DNA of 64,000 nucleotides from Fervidobacterium pennivorans (lineage in GTDB: Bacteria; Thermotogota; Thermotogae; Thermotogales; Fervidobacteriaceae): positions 186,001-250,000 of the forward strand of contig NZ_CP011393.1 of NCBI RefSeq assembly GCF_001644665.1, written 5' to 3'. The notes under the pieces were generated by a model. The model was not told where the DNA came from. It searched no databases and worked only from the letters and a program-made list of their open reading frames with translations. Within the stretch, counting starts at the first letter, position 1, and each line of letters begins with the position of its first letter. This document shows positions 20,820 to 29,820 of the stretch, piece after piece. Both the position numbers and the translations under genes were made by a program.

Positions 20820-22688
20820 TTAGAAAATCAACCCCCGCCTGTCACCATTTCTTACTCTTCTTATTCTTGTTAATTTGAAAACGCTTTGCTCTAACCCTCC
20901 TGGCCTATTCCATTTTAACCAAATTCTTTTGTAGTCTTTCAAAACACGTTCAAGTTCCGTATCAAATTCGTTCCATTCGTTGTCTGGAACAGATTCGATA
21001 GAACCATAAGTTTTGAGGAAACTTAGCACCTGCACGCCCAAATTAGCGAATTCTATGTTGTTAACTAGTTGTTCAATAATGTTTTCAAGATGCTTATCCT
21101 CCAACGACATTGAACATAGGTCTTCTTTTATTTCTTTTAGTTCGTTCCTTAGCTTGTCCAAAGTTTCTTCGTTTATTTCTTTCAGCTTCTCGTTTTGGCT
21201 AAACCTATCTGGGAAGATAAAAGCATAGAAATACGGCGTTCCATTTGGTGTGTATGGAAGAGCGTTGTGTAACTGACCTAATCTGTATATAACCTCTGCT
21301 AAGGGTTTTTCTGTCTCAAATATGTGGAAATTAATGGAGTTTAGTAGCTCTTCAATTGTAATCCCCGCCAAATTCCAACTAAGAGCAGCGCTCATAGAGA
21401 ACCCAATCCACGAAAAAGGTAGATGTTGTGGATGTCCATTATCTCCCCAATCGGTTGTTAACACTCCTATTGCCCCGTGCTTGTATCCATTGTAAATTGC
21501 ATTCCTTATGTTTTCAATAGCGTTATCGGCTCTTCCAATAAAAGCATTCCACGTAGATGTGCCTGGACAGACATAGAAAGACAACCCACTTTCTGAATAA
21601 AGTTTGCATTTTTCATCAAACGGGTGATTCGCCTCGTAACCCCATACCATCGCAATCATATCCTTTGGCAACTGAGGAATAAACTCAGGATGATTTTCGA
21701 TAATATCCCCCCAGAACATTACAGCTTTTTTGTAGCTTTTTGCGATACTGTAAATCTTCATCAAAAAGTCAAAATAGACCTTGCCTTTACCATACTGCTC
21801 GCACAATTCTTTAGATTTTCCCTGTCCCAAATCGAATGTCTCATCACAACCAATGTTTACCTGCTCACTTGAAAAGTTTGGTAAGAGTTCTCCTAATAGT
21901 TCTTTTACAAAGTCTAGCGAGCCTGGAACAAGCGGAGAGATAGAGAACGGATACTCGTACCGACCTCCCCACGGTGTATCATACCCATCTGGTGCCTCAG
22001 CAAGATGTTTGTACTCATCATGTATAAGCCATTTGCTTAAATGACCGAATGTATTCTGATTGGGAACAAGCTCGATGAAGTGTTCTTTGCAAAAAGCATC
22101 CAGTTCAATTATTTCTTCATGCGTCAAAGCACTGTATTCTTTCCACACCTTCTCGTGACCTCTGTAGGCAAACGTGTGTTCCATGTAAAGCTGGACCTGA
22201 TTTATCTTCAGTTCCGAAAGCTTTCCGATAATGGATTTGAGAACCTCAAGATTTGGAATCCTGTCTCGGCTTATATCAATCATTATTCCTCGATTTCCAT
22301 AGTCCGGAAAGTCTTCGATGAACAGTTTTGGTAGTTTATTTTCGAACTGTGAGATCTGCCTCAAAATCTGTCTTAACGTTTGAACACCGTAAAACAAACC
22401 TGCCTCATCGTGAGCTATTATGATGATGTTTCGGTCTATAGTTAGTCTGTAACCCTCTTTCTTTGGGAAAATGTAGGGGTTAACTACCAACTGTACGAAT
22501 TCATCCCCCTTCGTAGATTTTATTATCGTGTATTCTTTAAATACTGCTTCTTTTTCTTTCAAATACTTAGCTATCTTTTCGTTTGTCGTATAGATAAACC
22601 CATTTTTTGGAATAGTTACACCAGATTCTCTCTCAAACGTCCACCTTACCATCTTCGGTTTTGGAATTAACAACAATTCTTTACCCAT
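20820..22688 (-). CDS. GH20 beta-N-acetylhexosaminidase
   Basis: Glycoside hydrolase family 20 enzyme, 622 residues, removing terminal N-acetylglucosamine or N-acetylgalactosamine by substrate-assisted catalysis. An N-terminal GH20b-like alpha/beta domain (to about 125) ends in AGLFYGVQTLRQIL. The TIM barrel follows with RGIMIDISRDRIP, and the catalytic Asp-Glu pair is in NIGCDETFDLGQG. The helical C-terminal tail is extra. No signal peptide, so it acts in the cytoplasm on imported sugars or muropeptide fragments. The ATG at 22688 follows GGGGAGTG; the earlier in-frame ATGs lack a site. First gene of the operon. Confidence 0.9.
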   Translation of the reverse strand: MGKELLLIPKPKMVRWTFERESGVTIPKNGFIYTTNEKIAKYLKEKEAVFKEYTIIKSTKGDEFVQLVVNPYIFPKKEGYRLTIDRNIIIIAHDEAGLFYGVQTLRQILRQISQFENKLPKLFIEDFPDYGNRGIMIDISRDRIPNLEVLKSIIGKLSELKINQVQLYMEHTFAYRGHEKVWKEYSALTHEEIIELDAFCKEHFIELVPNQNTFGHLSKWLIHDEYKHLAEAPDGYDTPWGGRYEYPFSISPLVPGSLDFVKELLGELLPNFSSEQVNIGCDETFDLGQGKSKELCEQYGKGKVYFDFLMKIYSIAKSYKKAVMFWGDIIENHPEFIPQLPKDMIAMVWGYEANHPFDEKCKLYSESGLSFYVCPGTSTWNAFIGRADNAIENIRNAIYNGYKHGAIGVLTTDWGDNGHPQHLPFSWIGFSMSAALSWNLAGITIEELLNSINFHIFETEKPLAEVIYRLGQLHNALPYTPNGTPYFYAFIFPDRFSQNEKLKEINEETLDKLRNELKEIKEDLCSMSLEDKHLENIIEQLVNNIEFANLGVQVLSFLKTYGSIESVPDNEWNEFDTELERVLKDYKRIWLKWNRPGGLEQSVFKLTRIRRVRNGDRRGLIF

Positions 22689-22827
22689 ATCAACACTCCC
22701 CTTTTTAATGCATAAAAGCATCACTATCTCTTTTTGTTTTCCAAAAAGAATTATATCACTGCAAGCGGATTACATAAGCTTACTTGCAAATAGCTCATAA
22801 CAATTGCAAAACAAAATTCAAATATTT

Positions 22828-22855
22828 TTGCTTGAAGAATGCATATTCATATGAT
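22828..22855 (+). promoter_or_regulatory. Putative guaA promoter
   Basis: TTGCTT (22828-22833), 16 bp, TATGAT (22850-22855), about 65 bp before the guaA ATG. I saw no purine riboswitch in 22725-22919. Confidence 0.5.
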
Positions 22856-22919
22856 AACTTTTTGGTATAAGCGAAACAATGAAAATAGCAAATTACCAAA
22901 AAACCGTGGGGGGAAGACG

Positions 22920-24467
22920 ATGGAGAGAAAAACAGTTGTGGTACTTGATTTTGGCTCACAGTACACACAGTTGATACTCAGGCGTGTTAGGGAACTTGGT
23001 TTTTATGCAGAACTACTCCCTTACGACGAACCCTGGGAGAACGTCCAAAAGCTTTCTCCAAGTGCGTTTATTCTCTCAGGAGGTCCCGCAAGCGTTTATG
23101 ATGAGAACTCACCTAAGATACCTTCCTACGTTTTTGAAAGCAACCTGCCAGTTCTTGGAATCTGCTACGGGCTCCAAGCCCTTGTTCATCAACTCGGAGG
23201 AAGGGTAGAGAAATCTCCGCACAGAGAATTTGGACCAGCTCAGTTGGAAGTTGTAAAACACATCGGAATCTTCGAAGGGGTACCTAATAAATTCACCGTT
23301 TGGATGAGTCATTCTGACAGAGTGGAAATTCTACCAGACGGGTTTGAAGTTATAGCAAGAAGCGAGAACTCTCCTTATGCAGCAATTCGAAGCTTGGACA
23401 ATAAATATTACGGAGTCCAATTCCACCCGGAAGTTGTTCACACTCAACATGGAAAAGATATACTACGCAATTTCTTAACAGTCGTTGCGAAACTTTCTCC
23501 AAACTGGTTGATGAAAAACCTTGCTGAAGAATTAATAAACGAGCTCAGAAAAAAGATAGATGGAAAGGTTATCCTTGGCTTGTCGGGAGGGGTTGACTCT
23601 TCTGTTGTAGCCATGTTATTACACAAAGCCGTGCCAGATAAGTTGATACCTATATTTGTTGACACGGGACTGTTAAGAAAAAACGAAGGTCAAGAAGTGG
23701 TGAAACAATTTGAAAACTTAGGCATAAAGATATACTGCGTAGATGCATCGGATAGGTTCTTCAAAGCTTTGGAAGGTATCGAAGACCCTGAAGAGAAAAG
23801 AAAAATAATCGGACACACATTTATAGACGTTTTTTACGAAGAAGCGATGAAGCTTAAACAACAGCACGGAGACATTCAATATTTGGCACAAGGAACACTC
23901 TATCCAGATGTAATAGAGAGTAAGGTGGCAGAACGAAAAGCTGGTGCAAAGATTAAAACTCATCACAACGTTGGTGGATTACCGGAAAAGCTGCCTTTCA
24001 AAATCATTGAACCACTCAGATACCTTTTTAAAGATGAGGTTAGAGCTCTTGGTAAAGAGTTAGGCTTGCCCGAAAGCATAATTTATCGTCATCCGTTCCC
24101 AGGTCCAGGACTTGCAGTTAGAATAATTGGCGCTGTGACAAGAGAAGCTGTAAGCATCTTGCAGGAAGCGGATGCGATATTTATCGAGGAACTCAAAAAG
24201 TGGGATTTGTACAACAAAGTCTGGCAAGCGTTTGCTGTTTTGCTACCTGTCAAAACTGTTGGTGTCATGGGAGATTATAGAACTTACGAGAATGTTATTG
24301 CGCTGAGAGCGGTAACAAGCGAAGATGGTATGACAGCAGATTGGGCAAAGTTGCCACATGAATTTTTGAACCACGTTGCGAAAAGGATAGTGAATGAAGT
24401 AAGAGGTGTAAATAGGGTTGTTTACGACATAACATCAAAACCACCCGCAACAATTGAGTGGGAATAA
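22920..24467 (+). CDS. guaA: GMP synthase (glutamine-hydrolysing)
   Basis: Converts XMP, ATP and glutamine to GMP in the last step of guanine-nucleotide synthesis. The 515-residue product has an N-terminal class I glutaminase ([17 protein letters not shown] with the nucleophilic Cys; [11 protein letters not shown] with the catalytic His), then the PP-loop ATP pyrophosphatase ([13 protein letters not shown]) and the C-terminal dimerisation domain ending KPPATIEWE. The start is the ATG at 22920 after GGGGGGAAG; the upstream ATG at 22839 would add 27 unlikely residues. Single-gene unit with a terminator behind it. Confidence 0.98.
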   Translation: MERKTVVVLDFGSQYTQLILRRVRELGFYAELLPYDEPWENVQKLSPSAFILSGGPASVYDENSPKIPSYVFESNLPVLGICYGLQALVHQLGGRVEKSPHREFGPAQLEVVKHIGIFEGVPNKFTVWMSHSDRVEILPDGFEVIARSENSPYAAIRSLDNKYYGVQFHPEVVHTQHGKDILRNFLTVVAKLSPNWLMKNLAEELINELRKKIDGKVILGLSGGVDSSVVAMLLHKAVPDKLIPIFVDTGLLRKNEGQEVVKQFENLGIKIYCVDASDRFFKALEGIEDPEEKRKIIGHTFIDVFYEEAMKLKQQHGDIQYLAQGTLYPDVIESKVAERKAGAKIKTHHNVGGLPEKLPFKIIEPLRYLFKDEVRALGKELGLPESIIYRHPFPGPGLAVRIIGAVTREAVSILQEADAIFIEELKKWDLYNKVWQAFAVLLPVKTVGVMGDYRTYENVIALRAVTSEDGMTADWAKLPHEFLNHVAKRIVNEVRGVNRVVYDITSKPPATIEWE

Positions 24468-24521
24468 TTGGAATAAAGTAGAACCAAATAACAGCTGGCT
24501 CGTGCCGGGCATACCTCAACA

Positions 24522-24556
24522 AACAAGGCAAGGATTGATTCCTTGCCTTGTTTTTT
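24522..24556 (+). terminator. guaA terminator
   Basis: AACAAGGCAAGGA (24522-24534) pairs with TCCTTGCCTTGTT (24540-24552), followed by a T run to 24556. Confidence 0.9.
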
Positions 24557-24573
24557 ACCTATTTATTAGGTAG

Positions 24574-26097
24574 TTATCTTGCTGGAGCGGTTGATGAATT
24601 ACCATCTGTATTCATTTTTATCACGTAAACTTTATCCCCATCGCACCCAAAGGAACCTGTCCATCCAACTGTCACATATCCATCATCAGCCGTTTGTCTG
24701 ATTTCCCAGGCTTCTTCTCTGTTTTCTCCACCAAACGTCTTCTCCCACAGTAACTGTCCTTTGTTATTCAGTCTGAGAATATAAACATCTACGGATCTAT
24801 CCTCTGAGGATTCTGTGTAGCCCGAAAGGATGTAGCCTCCATCGTCTGTTTGCTGTATAGAATAAGCCATGTCCTCCCCATTTCCACCAAATGTTTCTTC
24901 CCATACTTTATTACCATTTTCATCAAGTTTCAAAACATACACATCGTAACTTCGTTCTGGCGATTTGTAAAAACGTCCACAAACGATATAACCCCCATCA
25001 GTTGTTTGTTGCACTGAATAAGCCTCGTCGTTTTCAGAGCCACCAAAATTTTTCTCCCACATCAATTCTCCGTTTTCATCAATTTTGAGAACATAAATGT
25101 CCGTTCCTGCATCAACAATTTCCGTAAACCCTACAACGATGTATCCTTTATCGTTCGTTTGCTGAACAGAGTAAGCTTCTTCATCTCCGTTTCCACCAAA
25201 CTTTCTTTGCCATTGTATATTCCCAGTTTGGTTTAGTTTGAATACATAGGCATCTTTTCCTTTCCCAGGTACATAAGAATATCCAGCAACAATGTAACCC
25301 CCATCCACGGTTTTTTGTACTGAAAGCGCTTCGTTACGCTGAACTTCTGCGGACAGCATTTCCCAAACTATCGCTCCATCTGTATCTAACTTAGCTACAT
25401 AGGCTTTGCTCTCTTCGTTGTAAGTTGTTCCTGCAACCACATATCCTCCATCATCTGTCAAAACAACGGAACGTAGTTTGTCACTGAAACCTTTTCGAAA
25501 GACTTTATCCCATTGTTTGGTACCGTTTTGGTCAATTTTTGCTGCGTAAAAAAATAAATCTTCGTCTGCGCTGTAAACTTCTCCAACAATGATGTAACCA
25601 TTATCACTTGTTTGCTGGATAGAGTATCCGTGGTATTTATTTTGTTCAGATTCGCCGTAGAGATTTTGCCACATGAGTGCAAAGTTAAATTTTACATTAA
25701 ACTCCAACGTTAGTACTTTTCCTTGCTCAATTAAGACCGTATATTCAACTGGCTCATTTTTATTAGTCCAGGTTTGGGGTTCTACAGAATCGTTTTTAGC
25801 AATCAAGGATGCTGTAAGCTTTACAGTAACAGTTCCTGGTTGTAATTCCAGTTCAATACTTGTACTTTCCCTATCAAACTTTAAATTCAAAGCATGCCAC
25901 ACACTTTCGCTTTGTTCCTTCCACTCAAAAACAGCAGATTCTATATCGTAGTTTTCCAAAACTCCCTTATTTAAAACAACCGTTGCACTTAGCTTACCTT
26001 TAACAGTAGGACTACTAACGCATGTAGATAGCAGTAGAACTAGTCCAAATAAAGAAGACAAAAAAACAGCTTTAACTATCCTGAGACGTTTCTCCAT
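24574..26097 (-). CDS. Lipoprotein with tandem beta-propeller-like repeats
   Basis: The 507-residue product starts with a lipoprotein signal (AVFLSSLFGLVLLLSTC, lipobox LSTC), so it should be lipid-anchored outside the membrane. Residues ~30-140 form a beta domain. From ~145 there are about seven tandem ~52-residue units with the pattern AYSVQQT.DGGYIV.G, a gap, DVYVLKLDENG, then W.K.FGG. This matches the delta-60/PQQ-like surface repeats and probably folds as a propeller; the ligand is unknown. The unit count is by eye. The ATG at 26097 is six bases after GGAGGGG. It stands alone, convergent with guaA. Confidence 0.85.
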   Translation of the reverse strand: MEKRLRIVKAVFLSSLFGLVLLLSTCVSSPTVKGKLSATVVLNKGVLENYDIESAVFEWKEQSESVWHALNLKFDRESTSIELELQPGTVTVKLTASLIAKNDSVEPQTWTNKNEPVEYTVLIEQGKVLTLEFNVKFNFALMWQNLYGESEQNKYHGYSIQQTSDNGYIIVGEVYSADEDLFFYAAKIDQNGTKQWDKVFRKGFSDKLRSVVLTDDGGYVVAGTTYNEESKAYVAKLDTDGAIVWEMLSAEVQRNEALSVQKTVDGGYIVAGYSYVPGKGKDAYVFKLNQTGNIQWQRKFGGNGDEEAYSVQQTNDKGYIVVGFTEIVDAGTDIYVLKIDENGELMWEKNFGGSENDEAYSVQQTTDGGYIVCGRFYKSPERSYDVYVLKLDENGNKVWEETFGGNGEDMAYSIQQTDDGGYILSGYTESSEDRSVDVYILRLNNKGQLLWEKTFGGENREEAWEIRQTADDGYVTVGWTGSFGCDGDKVYVIKMNTDGNSSTAPAR

Positions 26098-26198
26098 GAT
26101 TGTCCCCTCCATATATGAAAGATTTTGAAAAGATTGCTCTTCAGACGTTTAAAAACGGAAATGTGTATACAGTTTAGACCTTGTACTTCGTATTTTCG

Positions 26199-26227
26199 TT
26201 CAAATGTCTTTCACTTTGTTGTATAAT
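26199..26227 (+). promoter_or_regulatory. Promoter of the PatB-GNAT gene
   Basis: TTCAAA (26199-26204), 17 bp, TATAAT (26222-26227), 25 bp before the ATG. Confidence 0.7.
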
Positions 26228-26251
26228 CTTTGTGTGAAAGGAGGCACGGAT

Positions 26252-27823
26252 ATGAAAGAATTTGATGATATTATCGAACGTAGAAACACAGACTCTTTCA
26301 AATGGGATATGATAATCAAACTATACGGTGAAGATGTGCTCCCCATGTGGGTTGCCGATATGGATTTCAAAAGCCCTCAACGTGTTATTGATGCGCTAAA
26401 GAATAGAGTCGAGCATGGAGTATTTGGTTACACATTTCGCTCGGACGAATATTACAACGCAATTGTAGAATGGTACAGAAAAACTTATGGACTTGAAATC
26501 CAAAGAGAATGGATTGTCAACGGTCCTGGCGTTGTTCCAATGATTGCATTCTTAATAAACATCTTCACACTCCCTGGTGATAAAGTTATAATTCAGCCTC
26601 CCGTTTATCCACCGTTCTTCCGGGTAGTGATGAACAACGGAAGACAACTTGTTGAGAATAGACTGATTCTAAAAGATGGTAAATGGGTTATGGACTACGA
26701 AAGTTTGGAGAAATCAATTGACAGTAGGACAAAGCTGATAGTGATTTCAAATCCACATAATCCGGTTGGTAGAGTCTGGACATTTGAGGAATTGGAAAAG
26801 CTTTACGACATTGCTAAAAAGTATGACTTGATAATCGTATCCGACGAGATACATGCGGATATTGTTTACGAACCAAATGAGTTTACAAGCTTTTTGAAAG
26901 TTGGAACAGAAAATATCATCGTACTGAATTCTCCAGGGAAAACCTTTAATATTGCAGGTCTGACAAACTCATACGGGATAATTCCCGATAAAGCACTAAG
27001 GCAGGCTTACAAGAACTACATCGAATCCCTCGAACTTCTAACCGGTAATGTGCTCAGTATTGAAGCGCTGAAGGCAGCGTATAAGTGTGATGAATGGGTT
27101 ACAAGCCTGAAAAATTACTTGAAGGGTAACCGAGACTTTGCGTATAAATTTATCAAAGAACACATGCCACTTATTAATCCCACCCTACCGGAAGGCACAT
27201 ATCTAATGTGGCTCGATTGTTCGAAACTGGAACTTGAAAATCCTCAAAAGTTCTTTTTGGAGAACGCAAGAGTTTACCTAAACAACGGAGCTGAATTTGG
27301 CGATAGTCAGTCCGTTAGACTGAATTTTGCGTGTCCAAAGGTGCTTTTGGAGGAAGGTTTGACCAGAATGAAGAACGCTTACAATAAGCTCTTGACAGTT
27401 GAGCATTTCACTCTGCCAGATAAACGATTCGAAGAATGCAAAAAAATTAGACGTGAGGTTTTTATTATAGGTCAAGGAATTGATGAAAAAATAGAACTCG
27501 ATGGTAGGGATGAACAAGCCATTCATTTCTTAGTTCGACACTTTGGCAAATACATTGCAACTGCACGAATCAGGGACATCGGAGACTATTGGAAAGTTGA
27601 AAGGGTTGCTGTTCTTAAGGAATTCAGGGGATTAGGTTACGGTAAGAAGATTATGGAGGCTATAGAAGACTATATAAAAAAGACAAACCCCAAGCCGATA
27701 ACCTTAAACGCTCAGCTTGAGGTCAAAGAATTTTACGAAAAACTCGGGTACAAACCAGTCGGTCATGTCTTCCACGAAGCCGGAATCCCTCACATCAAGA
27801 TGGAAAAGGTTTTGGAAAGTTAA
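26252..27823 (+). CDS. PatB/MalY-type C-S lyase fused to a GNAT acetyltransferase
   Basis: A 523-residue fusion. Residues 1-385 are a PLP-dependent PatB/MalY-type cystathionine beta-lyase or aminotransferase: MWVADMDFKSP, GVFGYTFR, SNPHNPVGRVW, VSDEIHADIVY and SPGKTFNIAGL with the PLP lysine. Residues ~390-523 are a GNAT N-acetyltransferase: FEECKKIRREVFIIGQ, VERVAVLKEFRGLGYGKKI with the acetyl-CoA loop, and AQLEVKEFYEKLGYKPVG. One open frame runs through both, so it is a genuine fusion. The ATG at 26252 follows GGAGG by seven bases. The combined function is unknown; it may link sulfur amino-acid breakdown to acetylation. Its end overlaps the convergent gene by four bases. Confidence 0.9.
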   Translation: MKEFDDIIERRNTDSFKWDMIIKLYGEDVLPMWVADMDFKSPQRVIDALKNRVEHGVFGYTFRSDEYYNAIVEWYRKTYGLEIQREWIVNGPGVVPMIAFLINIFTLPGDKVIIQPPVYPPFFRVVMNNGRQLVENRLILKDGKWVMDYESLEKSIDSRTKLIVISNPHNPVGRVWTFEELEKLYDIAKKYDLIIVSDEIHADIVYEPNEFTSFLKVGTENIIVLNSPGKTFNIAGLTNSYGIIPDKALRQAYKNYIESLELLTGNVLSIEALKAAYKCDEWVTSLKNYLKGNRDFAYKFIKEHMPLINPTLPEGTYLMWLDCSKLELENPQKFFLENARVYLNNGAEFGDSQSVRLNFACPKVLLEEGLTRMKNAYNKLLTVEHFTLPDKRFEECKKIRREVFIIGQGIDEKIELDGRDEQAIHFLVRHFGKYIATARIRDIGDYWKVERVAVLKEFRGLGYGKKIMEAIEDYIKKTNPKPITLNAQLEVKEFYEKLGYKPVGHVFHEAGIPHIKMEKVLES

Positions 27824-29820
27824 AATCTCATATCCAACCCTATTGAAAGATTTAGATTGTTCGGTGATAATTCAAAGTTACTCAATAGAATTGTGTAATT
27901 TATTTCTGTGTAAAAACAAATGCCACCGTATGCCAGTACGGAATTTCTTACATACGATGAAAGTGCCAGACCAATGAGAACGCCGTAATCACTGATATAA
28001 CTTGCTCCTGAGCTTTCCGAAACAATGTTAAACGATGTACCCAGCAAAAGTTCTATGTTATCTCCAAATAAGAACTTCGAGAACTCAAAAGCAACAGGGG
28101 ATATCATCTTATCAACAGAGCTTGTGTCGTATGGTGTGCTAAACGAAAATGTTAATGACCACTGGTAATTTCCGTAAATATTGCTTTGGATGTACCCTAT
28201 TTTCATACCATAAGCTTCTTTTTCTATGAAAAATCCGAATCTCATTCCCAAGCTGTCTGGAAATTGCTTTGTCTCGATAACAAGAGAATGTGGCTCAACA
28301 TCTGCGCCGGGCACAATGTAGAATATTCTAGCTTCTGAGCTTTTTTCATATACCCTTTCAAGTCTCATGAAACTGGTTGTATAACCATCTGCAATGCTTT
28401 GGAAAACATACCCTGGTTTTGCACCTATGTTCTTACCACTTTCAAGTAATGCTTTCTCACCACTGATTTGTGAAATAGCTGTGGATAGAGGGAAGAGTAA
28501 CTGAAGAAATTCCTGAATTTCATCTGTCATCCAGTAATAACTACGAATCTTCGCATCTGTATGAAAATCCACTTCTTCCGTTCCAAATCGGTCAACAGGT
28601 TCTTTTAACACAGTTTCTATCTGCTTACTAAAGAACCTGCTGCCAACCAGTGTGCCTTTTTCCGTATCGAACACCTTCATGAGCAACGAATAGAACGTGT
28701 TGAGTTTAGTTACTTTGTAGAGGATATAATCGTAAAACCTTGTTTCATATACGTAGTTATCCTTCTCCCAAGGACCTTTGTAGTACTTTACATACGAACC
28801 TTTTTCTTTATCGAAAACATACCTTTTTGTGTTAGAGTCATAACGGTAGTAACTCCCAACCTCGACCTTTACAGGAACGTCCAAATTACCGACACTTTTT
28901 TTAATATACGCTCCGTTAACAGGATTTTCAAAGAAATAGTACCTATCTTCGGTAAATTGGTAATCGCTTTTAACTAAGTTTTCAAATGTTATCAAATACC
29001 TTGGTGGTTGGAATTTTACAACAATCTGCTCGGTCCCAAGTAAGTCCGAAGTTCTCACAATTTCCATAATTTCATCTATGTACAACCTGTCGTAAATATT
29101 ATACCTTGTATCTTCTTGTAATGTTGCCAGCAAAGCTGTTCGCAAAATGGGGTCAAAACCTTTCTCGAAGATAACAGCGATGTCTACCTTATCAGGACTG
29201 TATTCATTGACCACGGTTGAAAATATTTTCCTTGCGTTTTCGATTGCTCTCTCAACTGTTGAACCTTTCCCAACGATAGGAGTTATAGATTTGATAAAGA
29301 ACGTTTGTAAATCGATGTCGGTTACCACTAAATAGATGTAGTAATTCGTTACGGGGATTTCGTAACTTTTCAGTAAGTAAAAATCACTGGTTATATATTT
29401 CTCTTCTTGTTTCCTTGCCCAGGCGTATTCTTGAAGGTAAACGTATCTACCGTACTTATCAACTACATAGGTCTTTTGCTTTTCATCGTAAGTATATCTT
29501 CTTTTGTCTCCTATCTTGTAATAATTTCCTTTAAAATAGACGTAATCTCCCCTTTCATCACGTACAAACTCGTTCACTTTTCTTGATGTTGACTCTTTTG
29601 ATATACCCAACACGTGAACAATTCTTGCAGTGTTATCTTTCATATCTGCAAAAGTAGTCGTTAGCGAAACACTGAGGTCGATATTCTCGTAGACAGGTTT
29701 CACACTCTTATCAAAAACAACCTCGATTTTTACGCTTTTACCTTGCGCAAAGGAAAGAGAAGAAAAGACAAATATCACCAACGCCCAAAAAATCACGAAT
29801 GTCTTAGATATTCTCACCAT
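27820..29820 (-). CDS. Secreted protein with tyrosine-rich modules and barrel-like C-terminus
   Basis: A 666-residue protein with a Sec signal (FVIFWALVIFVFSSLSFAQG). Two aromatic modules are visible: GDYVYFKGNYYKIGDKRRY onward (about residue 90) and GSYYRYDSNTKRYVFDKEKG (about 340), each a run of Y/K/D strands. The last 150 residues alternate polar and hydrophobic and end in IGLDMRF, a terminal Phe as in outer-membrane barrels. I do not recognise a family. The neighbouring gene at 29814 has the same module and the two overlap by seven bases, so they form one operon. A role in the outer sheath (toga) is inference. Confidence 0.75.
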   Translation of the reverse strand: MVRISKTFVIFWALVIFVFSSLSFAQGKSVKIEVVFDKSVKPVYENIDLSVSLTTTFADMKDNTARIVHVLGISKESTSRKVNEFVRDERGDYVYFKGNYYKIGDKRRYTYDEKQKTYVVDKYGRYVYLQEYAWARKQEEKYITSDFYLLKSYEIPVTNYYIYLVVTDIDLQTFFIKSITPIVGKGSTVERAIENARKIFSTVVNEYSPDKVDIAVIFEKGFDPILRTALLATLQEDTRYNIYDRLYIDEIMEIVRTSDLLGTEQIVVKFQPPRYLITFENLVKSDYQFTEDRYYFFENPVNGAYIKKSVGNLDVPVKVEVGSYYRYDSNTKRYVFDKEKGSYVKYYKGPWEKDNYVYETRFYDYILYKVTKLNTFYSLLMKVFDTEKGTLVGSRFFSKQIETVLKEPVDRFGTEEVDFHTDAKIRSYYWMTDEIQEFLQLLFPLSTAISQISGEKALLESGKNIGAKPGYVFQSIADGYTTSFMRLERVYEKSSEARIFYIVPGADVEPHSLVIETKQFPDSLGMRFGFFIEKEAYGMKIGYIQSNIYGNYQWSLTFSFSTPYDTSSVDKMISPVAFEFSKFLFGDNIELLLGTSFNIVSESSGASYISDYGVLIGLALSSYVRNSVLAYGGICFYTEINYTILLSNFELSPNNLNLSIGLDMRF

